Position numbers and translations under genes: made by a program
Shown here: one piece after another, positions 1 to 8,400 of the stretch
Position numbering within the stretch: the first letter of the stretch is position 1
Layout: each line of letters opens with the position of its first letter
DNA from: Paracoccus ravus
Lineage (GTDB): Bacteria; Pseudomonadota; Alphaproteobacteria; Rhodobacterales; Rhodobacteraceae
Assembly (NCBI RefSeq): GCF_004522175.1
Contig: NZ_SDEB01000007.1
Location: 1 to 64,000, forward strand
Direction: 5' to 3'
Length of the DNA stretch: 64,000 nucleotides
Notes under the pieces: model-generated
The model's database searches: none
Seen by the model: only the letters and a program-made list of their open reading frames with translations
Told to the model about the DNA's origin: nothing

Positions 1-53
1 GCCTGACGAAGCACAGCCATGATCTGCGGTTCCGTGAAACGGCTCTTTCTCAT
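1..53 (-). CDS. IS3-family transposase OrfA, N-terminal fragment (partial at window edge)
   Basis: Read on the minus strand, an ATG at 53 opens a frame translating as MRKSRFTEPQIMAVLRQ, the typical helix-turn-helix start of IS3-family (IS407/IS511-like) OrfA proteins. A good ribosome site (GAGGAG) lies just upstream. The rest of the element lies outside the window. The insertion sequence should end somewhere between about 90 and 115, because the caspase-like reading frame resumes at 93. The exact terminal repeat could not be fixed, since the other end is not visible. Confidence 0.75.
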   Translation of the reverse strand, partial: MRKSRFTEPQIMAVLRQ

Positions 54-92
54 TCGAATCTCCTCAGCTCACGCTACGAGAAAATTCTACTT

Positions 93-638
93 ATGCAGCC
101 CCTTAACCATGGGGAGGATTACCAGACGTTCGATCTAGATACTGCCTTCACGCGATATCAAAAAGATAAAAACATGATGCTGTTTAGAAACGGCGTGGAC
201 CTGGCAACTGCACTTCTAAGCGAAATATCGACGCCGGGAGACGGGACAATCGTGATAATTGTTGATGCCTGCCGAACAAACCCACTCGATTCGGTGCTAA
301 AGCAAAGATTGGAAGAATCGATTTTTACCGGAAACCCGGTTGAGATGTTGTACAGCAAGCCTCAATACAACGGAAATATTCCACCGGGAATAAAGATAGT
401 CTTCTCAACGAGCAAAGGCGATTCAGCGGAGGACGGGGGAGTAAGCGGAAGTCTCTTTAATATCTTATTTACGCAACAGTTGGAACTGCACAGGGATAAG
501 TCTATAGACGTCGCGCTTTACGAAGCGTCGTTGCAGCTGAGGAAAATTACAGGCGCTACCGGGAAGCTGCAAGATCCTCAATTTTCCGGGATGTTGGACC
601 CATCCCCGCCGCCCACCACATGCATAGGATCGTGCTGA
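93..638 (+). pseudogene. Caspase-like (peptidase C14) protein, 5'-truncated by an IS3 element
   Basis: The 181-residue frame is the C-terminal half of a caspase-like p20 domain. The segment IVIIVDACRTNP carries the expected catalytic cysteine at about residue 60. It is followed by the usual FSTSKGDSAEDGG substrate-pocket strand and the DVALYEASLQLRKITG helix. The first half, with the catalytic histidine (normally a GHG motif about 65 residues before the Cys), is absent, and an IS3 orfA reads away from the break. The ATG at 93 lies in or next to the IS end, so any product would lack half of the active site. I treat it as a broken gene. The next gene starts 18 bases after its stop. Confidence 0.75.
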
Positions 639-656
639 GATAGGAGTAATGATAAA

Positions 657-1514
657 ATGCGCGCACTGTTCGCCTTCGCTTGCCTGTCATTCGCGAGCGC
701 TCCGATAAATGCAGGTTACTCCCAGGGCGCGCCCGTTCTCAGCTATTCTGAGCGAACGGGAAGAATCGAGCTAAACGATGCTAAAGTCATTGCAGAGTCG
801 GGCTATGCTCCCATGCGCATTGAGATACTTTGGTGCAAGAAGGGCGGAGCGCCTGCAGAGTTTGAAGCGTGGACTGCAGCTGGGGCGCTATACGGGGCTA
901 TTCGAAGAGACGCGAATGAGCGATTGGAGAATAATACAGGGCGGATCGGTCTTGCAGTCGGGGTAACAGATATTGTCGCATTACCTTGGGACGGCGAAGA
1001 AGAAGATCAAAGTATGGTATACTCGGACATAACCATAATAGCCTCAATCGCAGATATTGAATCTGATCCCTCGTTCTTCGAAGGAATATCGAAAGACCTC
1101 CCTTTCAGTAAAGTCAACGTGAAAAGTGGCGCCGTTCCAAGAGGATATATAGCACTTCAAATGTGTGTCACCGCGCCGGAGGTGCTCAACGGAAATAGAC
1201 TTTTTATTCAAGTCAAAGATAACACTGATATTGCGCCGTCGGAAAGCGTTCGAATGAAGCTTTTGAAGGAGTATAGCAACATTTGGGTCGCTAAGGGGAT
1301 AGAGGTTGTGGGTAATAGATCCCCCACAAGCAATCAGTTGCGCTATTTTTGGGAGGAAGACAAAGTATCCGCTGATCAGGTCGCGCAAACAATTGAGGGT
1401 TTCACCGGGGTCGAGGCAAAGCCTATTTTTGTCCCAGGTTATCCAAATGTCAGGAAAGGAACTCTAGAGGCATGGTTCGCGACGTTGCCTGAGCGCATTC
1501 CGGAGAATAATTAG
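657..1514 (+). CDS. Exported protein of unknown function
   Basis: This 285-residue protein begins with a probable signal peptide (MRALFAFACLSFASAPINA) after a GGAG ribosome site. I do not recognise the main body. It has few cysteines (two after the signal) and no protease motif. The last 80 residues (from about IWVAKGIEVVG, through LRYFWEEDK, to GTLEAWF) resemble the alpha/beta C-terminal module in some bacterial envelope proteins related to the LytR C-terminal domain; this is a similarity by eye only. It lies between the broken caspase gene and a metalloprotease gene on the same strand. One line counted by hand (1081-1140) has 27 of 60 G/C, well below the core genes, suggesting transfer. Confidence 0.7.
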   Translation: MRALFAFACLSFASAPINAGYSQGAPVLSYSERTGRIELNDAKVIAESGYAPMRIEILWCKKGGAPAEFEAWTAAGALYGAIRRDANERLENNTGRIGLAVGVTDIVALPWDGEEEDQSMVYSDITIIASIADIESDPSFFEGISKDLPFSKVNVKSGAVPRGYIALQMCVTAPEVLNGNRLFIQVKDNTDIAPSESVRMKLLKEYSNIWVAKGIEVVGNRSPTSNQLRYFWEEDKVSADQVAQTIEGFTGVEAKPIFVPGYPNVRKGTLEAWFATLPERIPENN

Positions 1515-1592
1515 GTCTGACTAACTGGGCGATAGCGACTACGGTTCAGAGTGTGATATTCATCTAAAAGGTAATGAGAAGGGGTAATTGAA

Positions 1593-2276
1593 ATGCAGAT
1601 CATCGCCGCAATCGGATTGTTTTTTTGCGTTTCGAATGTGGCATTTGCGCAGTCAAATGTTGGTGATATTTTCTTGCAAACGGGTAAGGATCGCTTAGTC
1701 GTTTTGAAAAGTGGGATTTGGGGCTCTCGGAACATCGATGTCTGTTGGGAAAATCCAGACGCAGCATCATTCGACGACTTGTACTCGGTGATGAGGGCAG
1801 TGGTTCAAACGTGGCAGGTGCATTCCGATTTGAAGTTTGAATGGACCATGAAGTGCGGCAGGAATTCTCGTGGCATACGAGTTTTGGTTGACGACTCTGG
1901 ACCCCGGGCTCGCTTCCTGGGTCGGCATCTCGACGGGAAGAGGAACGGCGTTGTTTTAAACTTCAGTTACAGGAACTGGAGTCCAGTTTGTAGATCAAGT
2001 GAAGCCAAACGACGCGCGTGCAATAAGTCAATCGCGGTGCACGAGTTCGGTCATGCATTAGGATTTTCTCATGAACAGAACCGTCACGACACCCCGGGCG
2101 AATGTGCTTCGCAAAATAATAAGCAGGGTCAATCTGGCGATGTGGAGCTAACTCGTTGGGATATTCGATCCGTGATGAACTATTGCAACCCCACTTACAA
2201 CAATAACGGTAATCTCTCTGTGGGCGATATCGGCGGGCTTCAAGCCGTCTATGGCGTTCCCGCCGGAAAGTCGTGA
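1593..2276 (+). CDS. Exported matrixin-like zinc metalloprotease
   Basis: The 227-residue protein has a signal peptide (MQIIAAIGLFFCVSNVAFAQ). Its zinc-binding helix HEFGHALGFSHEQNRHD fits the metzincin HExxHxxGxxH consensus, with histidines at about residues 150, 154 and 160. About 35 residues later SVMNYCN supplies the Met-turn. These features place it with M10/M12-type metzincins and predict cleavage of proteins in the periplasm or outside the cell. No long propeptide with a cysteine switch is obvious, so latency control is unclear. Several cysteines could form disulfides. It is co-directional with the neighbouring exported genes and preceded by an AAGGGG ribosome site. The substrate is unknown. 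Confidence 0.82.
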   Translation: MQIIAAIGLFFCVSNVAFAQSNVGDIFLQTGKDRLVVLKSGIWGSRNIDVCWENPDAASFDDLYSVMRAVVQTWQVHSDLKFEWTMKCGRNSRGIRVLVDDSGPRARFLGRHLDGKRNGVVLNFSYRNWSPVCRSSEAKRRACNKSIAVHEFGHALGFSHEQNRHDTPGECASQNNKQGQSGDVELTRWDIRSVMNYCNPTYNNNGNLSVGDIGGLQAVYGVPAGKS

Positions 2277-2319
2277 TCTTTTCGTTGAATATCTAAGGTT
2301 TTTTTCGAGGTAGCAAGTC

Positions 2320-2691
2320 ATGTGTACAAGAACGCTGTTAATATTGGCTCTTCTAGTCGTCTCGGGTTGCGAGAATCGTTTTTCACCCTTTCCTCCAGCT
2401 TCAGAGGATGGTTTGGATGGCGAGGGCGTTGCCTACCAAGTCCCAAAGTGGTGTCCCTATATGATCTCGGCAGAAGCGGGGAACCAGTTGATTTCGCTGT
2501 TTGCTCCGGGCTCCGTGACGGTGACAATCGGCGAGGGTGTGAAGATCGCGAAGGACTACTGTGCGAAAGTGAAGGAGCTTGTAGCGTCCCAAGATGGTAA
2601 CCAATCGAAGTCGCCTGATGGCTCGGTCGCTGTAGTCTACAATCAAGGGGGAAAATCTGTCACGATCACGGCGCATCCAGCAGGTAGGTAG
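2320..2691 (+). CDS. Small predicted lipoprotein of unknown function
   Basis: The ORF encodes 123 residues starting MCTRTLLILALLVVSGCENR, with a lipobox (VVSGC) that predicts signal peptidase II cleavage and lipid attachment at Cys17. A GAGG ribosome site lies upstream. The mature part has two further cysteines (WCPY and DYCAK) that could pair, then a polar C-terminus. No family was recognised. Position within the row of exported hydrolases suggests an envelope partner or immunity-like role, but nothing in the sequence proves that. Two overlapping frames of similar length in this segment lack the lipobox and were discarded. Confidence 0.65.
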   Translation: MCTRTLLILALLVVSGCENRFSPFPPASEDGLDGEGVAYQVPKWCPYMISAEAGNQLISLFAPGSVTVTIGEGVKIAKDYCAKVKELVASQDGNQSKSPDGSVAVVYNQGGKSVTITAHPAGR

Positions 2692-2761
2692 TTTCTAAGC
2701 TTGAAACCGCCTCTCAACAAACAACTACGCATTCGGATGATCAACTTGTAGGAAAATCAAG

Positions 2762-3952
2762 ATGAAGTGTTCGTATGTCTCAGTTTTCTTTGTCTGTTAT
2801 GGAAATGCTGCGTTAACGCAAACGTTGGAAGCAGATCCTCATGGACTTTCGCGGGCGCAACTTTACGAAATATTCGTGGTCGACGCAGGGCTTGAAAGCG
2901 ACGAGTTGAAGGCGGCCAAGCGGTTTTTCAAGTTCCCTAACGATGCCGACGACGACTTCATCTATGGCATCGACGTTTCGCACCACAAAGGCCCGATCGA
3001 CTGGTCGAAAACCTTAGGCCAAGGTGTTGAGTTTGTTTACACGAAGGCGACGGAAGGCCAAAACTTCGTCGATCCGCGCTTCCGCGCGAACATCGAAGGC
3101 GCGCGGGCAGTCGGCTATCCGACCGGGGCGTATCATTTCCTGTCGTCTGGAGTTGTTGTAGGCAATCAAGTGAATAATTTTGTCAAGAATTACGGCTCGA
3201 TCCGCGCCGATGGCGATTTGCCGCCGGTTCTGGACCTTGAATGGGATTTCAGCAGTGGCGTGGACCGCTGGGCCAATTTCACGCCGCGGCAGATCGTCGA
3301 CAAGGCCGAGGCTTGGCTTGATGCGATTGAGGCCGAATTCAGTGTGAAGCCGATAATCTACACCAACAAATTCTGGTGGGAAGCCCGCTTGGGTTCAGAA
3401 GGCGAGCGACTGACTGATCACCAGATCTGGATGTCCCGTTACGGCAAATGGGATCAGCCGGGGCCGCCACTGATGGCCGGAAACTTCGACTGGTCAATCT
3501 GGCAGTTCACGGAAGAGGGGGCCGTTGCTGGCGTGTCGGGCGATGTGGACGTCAACAAGTTGGCGCTCGGATTTGAAGCCATGACAGCAATTAACAACCC
3601 GACACCGCCGCCGTGCGAGCTGCCTGCGGCTCCCGCCGCTCAGCATCCGCTGACGGCCGAAGAACTGGCACAGGTTTTCAACGTCCTGCGGATCGAGTTT
3701 GGCGGAAGGCTGGACAGTGGGCAGGCCGCCTTCCTCAACGTCATGGTGAACACCTCCGCGCCCGATGCGATGCGGCGCCTGATCGAGGGTGATGTCCGCA
3801 CGCGGCTGTCCGAGGATGAGCGAACCGACCTTTTCGCGACCGCGCGCGGAATTCTGACTCAAGGTTCGCTGAACCAGCAGCAAGTCGATATTCTGGACGT
3901 ACTTGTCGATGGTGCCTCGGCCGATGCGATACGCTCATGCGTACTGCGATAG
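2762..3952 (+). CDS. GH25-family muramidase (lysozyme) with duplicated C-terminal module
   Basis: The 396-residue protein contains a glycoside hydrolase 25 domain at about residues 68-270. It begins at YGIDVSHHKGPIDW and includes PPVLDLEW. Asp71, Asp158 and Glu160 match the acidic residues that GH25 enzymes use to cut the MurNAc-GlcNAc bond of peptidoglycan. The N-terminus is hydrophobic and probably a signal sequence, followed by a short helical region. After the catalytic domain come two copies of an about 46-residue module (residues 297-342 and 349-394) of unknown role. The gene ends 16 bases inside the serine protease gene, so the two are probably translated together. GH25 enzymes usually come from phages, secreted lysozymes or antagonism loci; no phage genes are near. 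Confidence 0.85.
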   Translation: MKCSYVSVFFVCYGNAALTQTLEADPHGLSRAQLYEIFVVDAGLESDELKAAKRFFKFPNDADDDFIYGIDVSHHKGPIDWSKTLGQGVEFVYTKATEGQNFVDPRFRANIEGARAVGYPTGAYHFLSSGVVVGNQVNNFVKNYGSIRADGDLPPVLDLEWDFSSGVDRWANFTPRQIVDKAEAWLDAIEAEFSVKPIIYTNKFWWEARLGSEGERLTDHQIWMSRYGKWDQPGPPLMAGNFDWSIWQFTEEGAVAGVSGDVDVNKLALGFEAMTAINNPTPPPCELPAAPAAQHPLTAEELAQVFNVLRIEFGGRLDSGQAAFLNVMVNTSAPDAMRRLIEGDVRTRLSEDERTDLFATARGILTQGSLNQQQVDILDVLVDGASADAIRSCVLR

Positions 3953-5469
3953 GTATGATGGCGGCGTTTCTGACAGTTGGCGGGCCGGTGGGGGCGCAGA
4001 ACTCTGCGTCCGGGCTTGAAGCAGCGCTCGCGGCGGGCGAACTCTCTGGTGAGTTGCAGCGCAATGTGGCCGGTGACACCGTGTTCCGACCTCTGGACCC
4101 GTCGTTGCCGTTAGTGTACTTGCCAGAGGGGACGGACTTCCCCGACGGGGCCCTGCGGCGGACGATCTCGGTGACTGGCGCGCTGCGCCCCGACGGTCTG
4201 CTGCAGGTCGAAGGCCTGACGCTGCCGAATCCGTACAGCGGATCGAGTGATGCGGCCTACGTGACTGCCGCCCGTATCGTCGACCGGATCAACGAGGCCA
4301 TCGACCCTGTCAGCTTGCCGATGAGTCCGCTGCCCCGGACGATCGAAGACCCGCACCCAGTCGCGCGCGCTACGAAGAAAGATGTCGATGAAATCATCCG
4401 GTTGTTCGGAGCGGCTCATGCTACACGGGATACCGCCGAGATGCGCCGTCTAGCGACACTGTGGCGCGATCTCAGGATCGAGCTGTTTCAGACCTTCCCC
4501 GATGGAATTGGGCTGAAAAGCGTCTATGGCACCGACGATGTCTATCGCGCCTGGCGCATCCGGCAGATCTTCCGGTCGAGCACTTCTGTGGTCGGCATCG
4601 CCGAAGTAGGCGAGGCCGAACCCCACTGTAGCGGTGTCTTAATCTCGCCGACCCTGATACTGACAGCCTCGCACTGCATCACACGCCCTCTCAGCGAACT
4701 CGAGGTCTTCTTCGGTTTTGTCGAGCTTCCGGGGGGCGGGGCACATCCGCCGATCCGACGGCGCCTGAACGCAAATGCCGTGATCCCGGCAGATACAGCC
4801 GATTGGACGCGGCTGTTGCAGAAGGATTTCGGGCCCGACCTTCTGGATTACGTGGTATTGTCGATCGAGCCTGCGGGAAATGCCGCGGCCATCCCGCTGG
4901 TCGAGGTGGCGCCGGGCATAAAGGACACCCCCGAGCCGCAATGTCTGTCGAGGTCCGTGCAGAACCGCGGCGATCCGCTCTACGTGATCGGCTATCCCGA
5001 ACAAGCCGCGCTTTCAGTGCATACGGCGGCCTATGTCGAATTCCCCTATGCCATCCGGGGCTTCGATCTTCCGGGGCTGGAACTGGACGCTGGATCGGAT
5101 TTCGTCTCGGCCGCAGACACATATGACCGTGTTCTGGTCGAGTTGCAGGACAGCTACATCGGCGAGAACGGCGTCGACCGATCAAGTACCTTTGCGCGGT
5201 TCTACTACCACTCGATGCGTAACTTCGGCCAGCCGAGCCTTGGTATCGTCGCCGACACCTCGCAAGGCAATTCCGGCGGTCCCGTCTATACTCATCGCAA
5301 GGATCAGTGCGTCGTCGGGCTGCTGGTGGCGGGGAAAAGTGGCAACTGGTACGGCGGGCCAACCTGGTTTCAGCACGAAGTGGCCATTCCAATCGAGGCG
5401 ATATTGGATGACATGGAACACCAACTTGGCGCGCAGGCATTTGCCGAATTGGGTCTGGACCTGCGTTAG
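3937..5469 (+). CDS. Exported trypsin-like serine protease (S1 family)
   Basis: This is a 510-residue protein with signal peptide MRTAIGMMAAFLTVGGPVGA. An N-terminal region of about 200 residues precedes a chymotrypsin-fold domain. The catalytic triad can be read as His246 (LTASHC), probably Asp304 (LLDYVVL) and Ser446 (QGNSGGPV). The long N-terminal region could be an inhibitory propeptide or a docking module. Its start overlaps the muramidase gene, and its end overlaps or abuts the caspase-like gene, so the three appear translationally linked. Protease-caspase neighbours suggest a proteolytic cascade in which one enzyme activates another, but this is inference. Confidence 0.87.
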   Translation: MRTAIGMMAAFLTVGGPVGAQNSASGLEAALAAGELSGELQRNVAGDTVFRPLDPSLPLVYLPEGTDFPDGALRRTISVTGALRPDGLLQVEGLTLPNPYSGSSDAAYVTAARIVDRINEAIDPVSLPMSPLPRTIEDPHPVARATKKDVDEIIRLFGAAHATRDTAEMRRLATLWRDLRIELFQTFPDGIGLKSVYGTDDVYRAWRIRQIFRSSTSVVGIAEVGEAEPHCSGVLISPTLILTASHCITRPLSELEVFFGFVELPGGGAHPPIRRRLNANAVIPADTADWTRLLQKDFGPDLLDYVVLSIEPAGNAAAIPLVEVAPGIKDTPEPQCLSRSVQNRGDPLYVIGYPEQAALSVHTAAYVEFPYAIRGFDLPGLELDAGSDFVSAADTYDRVLVELQDSYIGENGVDRSSTFARFYYHSMRNFGQPSLGIVADTSQGNSGGPVYTHRKDQCVVGLLVAGKSGNWYGGPTWFQHEVAIPIEAILDDMEHQLGAQAFAELGLDLR

Positions 5470-8400
5470 GGCCGTCTGTCTTTCGGCTTGGCTGGGGCTT
5501 CCGGCCATGGCCGAGGACGCCAGACCCGAAGTGCTTCTGTTTGTCGCCGGGGTCGGTGACTATACCGAACCGTCGCTGAACAAGCTGCAATACACCGCAC
5601 AGGACGCCGCCGACATTTACGCTCAGTTCGAACGGGTCGCGAAGCTGGCCAAGGGCAGCCGGCTAGTGCGTGGCTTGGCCGGCAAGCCACTGACCCGGGA
5701 CCTATTGGAAGATGAGCTGATCGATTTCAGCAACTACATAGGCCATAATCAGCGCGTCGTCGTCTATTTCGGTGGCCACGGTAAAGTGATCGAGACGACC
5801 GGCCGCAAGCGCCTTCAACTGCTACCCAGTGATTACCGCCCGCCCGACGACGGCAGCAACCGGCCCGGGCGCAACTACCTGTATTGGGACGACCTGAAAG
5901 AGATTCTGAGCAACCAGATCGAATTCGGCGCAGGGCTTACTGGAGTGAAGTTGGTGTTTCTCGTCAACGCCTGCGGCTCGGGGCTGGCGGCGGGTGCGAT
6001 GGCCGCCGAGACCGACCAACGGCTGGTTGACCAGGTCAGCGACCTAGCGAAAGAACTACGTCTAGGCCAGGCGGACATGGCGGTAATCCCCGCCGCCAGC
6101 GGCGACCGCAGCACCTTCGAGCGGACCGAGCTGGGCCGCAGCGAGATGGCCTATTGGCTGATGGCCGCGCTCCGGGGCGAGGCCGATACCTCGCGCGACA
6201 GTGCCATCACTACGGGCGAGCTCTACGATTTCCTTAAGACGCCTCTGAAGCTGCGGCCGCGCCCCGACGGCTTTGCCGACAGCATCCCCGTCGCCGGCAC
6301 CTCCGAACTTCACGCCCGCGCGCAGCTTGAAATGGGCACGGCGCTCGACTTTCTCGCCCGCGGCGCCGGCGGCGCCATCCCGCACGAGATCGCTACCCTT
6401 CTCGGCCGGCAGGCCACCGCGCACCTCCGCTTCGCGCGCGGCCGCGATCCTGCCATCGACGACCGCGCTGCGCTGCGCCTGGCCGCGCGGCTGGATCAGG
6501 CGGAACGCCGCCATATCCTCGACGACCTGGCGGTTCGGGAGCAGGGCGGCACGTTGCATCTCAGTGACCGCGAACGGGATGTGTTCCGACTGGCCGAGGC
6601 CGAACCCGGCATGATGTCCCTGGATGAGCGGTTGAGTATCGTTCGCACCGCTTCGGCCTATTTCATCTATCAAGCACAGCCGTGGCCCACGAGTTTATCA
6701 TACAGATTCAGTGCAGAGAGGGTGCGGGCGGGTTTCATGCATCGGGTCAGCCCCCTCACCCAACCTGTGCATGTCCTGGCTCAGTCCAGTCTTGGTGGAA
6801 ATAGGCCCGACCTTTCATCTTGGGAACCCGCGATCACCGAATTGGCCCCTGAGCAACATGCAGTGATCTCGATTTTCAACTCTTCACGCTGCGACGAGAC
6901 TTGCCCTTTTTCGGATGCCCTAGCCAAAGACCTAGTGAAGCTTCGGGCGCGGACAGCGGGCAAAATCTTCATTATTCTCAATTCGCAGAATGTCGGGGGC
7001 GATGCGGCGCCGCTGTTGGCGGCGGATATTCCGGTCATGGTTGTCTCGGCCGAGACTTGGCACCAATCCACCGGCAAGAACCTAGCGTACGTTGACGCGA
7101 ATGAAATTCTCGCCAAAGCGATTACCGCACCCACGGCCGAAGATTTCGAGCGTGAGCTGCGTTCGGCCAGCAAGGCTTTATGGGAGGTGACCCAACTGAG
7201 GAGGAACACGCCCTCCGGCCCGCATACCCCGTGGCCCGGATTGCGTGTGCAGTTGTTGGCAGAGCGATCCGCCTTGGATGATCTCGGATCTTCCCCCGAC
7301 AAGAGTCTGCTGCGCGCGGTTTCGGATAATTGCCTTGTCGGCGATGTCATCAACTGCCGGTCGACGCCGGCGCTGCAGACGCTAGCGATGGGCGTCGAAT
7401 CCGACGAGGCTCTCAACGTGCTGGATGCGCAGCGCCAATACAGACACGCGATCGACGAACTGCGTGGCGTCGCGTCGGTGCGTAGCGCCAGTCTGGACCA
7501 AGCCCTCGGTGACATCCGCGACCGGCTAATCCGGACGGTCGAGCGCCGTCTCGACGATCTGCCCACTAAAATCGCCGGGAGGCAGATCGTTGTGCAGCCG
7601 TTCTATGCCGAGGAGTACCGCAGCCCTTATCTCCCCGATCTGGTCAAGACCGCCGCCGACGCCGCACTGATCGGCCCCGCTGTCAAGGATCTGGTCGACC
7701 GGTTACACCAGATCACCGGCGGCGGAGCGCCGCTCGATCTGTCGGCCACGGCCAAGGCGCCGGTCGAGATGATCGACGCCCTACAGTTAGAGGCAGAACT
7801 CAAACAGCTGGCCGAGGCGCATCGGAACAGCGAGGATGTCGCCGTCGTCTACATTACCGGCCGAGGTGTCGAGCGCGACGGCCGCCGCTATATCGCCACC
7901 GCCTCGTACGATCCCGATGTCGACGATTCCGATGCCGACGATTCCGATGTCGACGATTCGCACGACCCGCGCGATGAGGGTCTGGTCGATGTCGAAGACA
8001 TCCTCACCCTCCTGATCCGGGTACATGCGCTGGTGATCCTCGACGTGCAGTTCACAGTGCCGACAGACCCCGAACGCCGAGAGGCCCTTTTGGACAAACA
8101 TATAGACGCGGGGCGTGGTATTGCCGTCGAAGTGCCTCCAGCGACGGGCGGCATCGAATTTCTGGGCGATCTGTCTGGGGATGCGCTGCAGGTGGTTCTC
8201 TGGGCCGACGGCGACGTCGCGCAATCGCCGCATCCGGCCTGCGCCGCACATGATCAGGACACGCCGTCGTCCCCTATGGCCGCCGACCTTCTCCACGCGC
8301 TCAATGAGACCAAGGGCGAGACCTACCGTGCCTTCCTTCAACGGGTTGTGGCCGCCGGCTGCGCCGTTCGGACCGCCAGCTACCGGGCACAGGGCGCTCT

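Noticed and set aside
5033-5440. An extension of the large caspase-like ORF upstream to 5033
   Set aside because: It lies inside the serine protease gene in another frame; the protease active-site serine region occupies this DNA.
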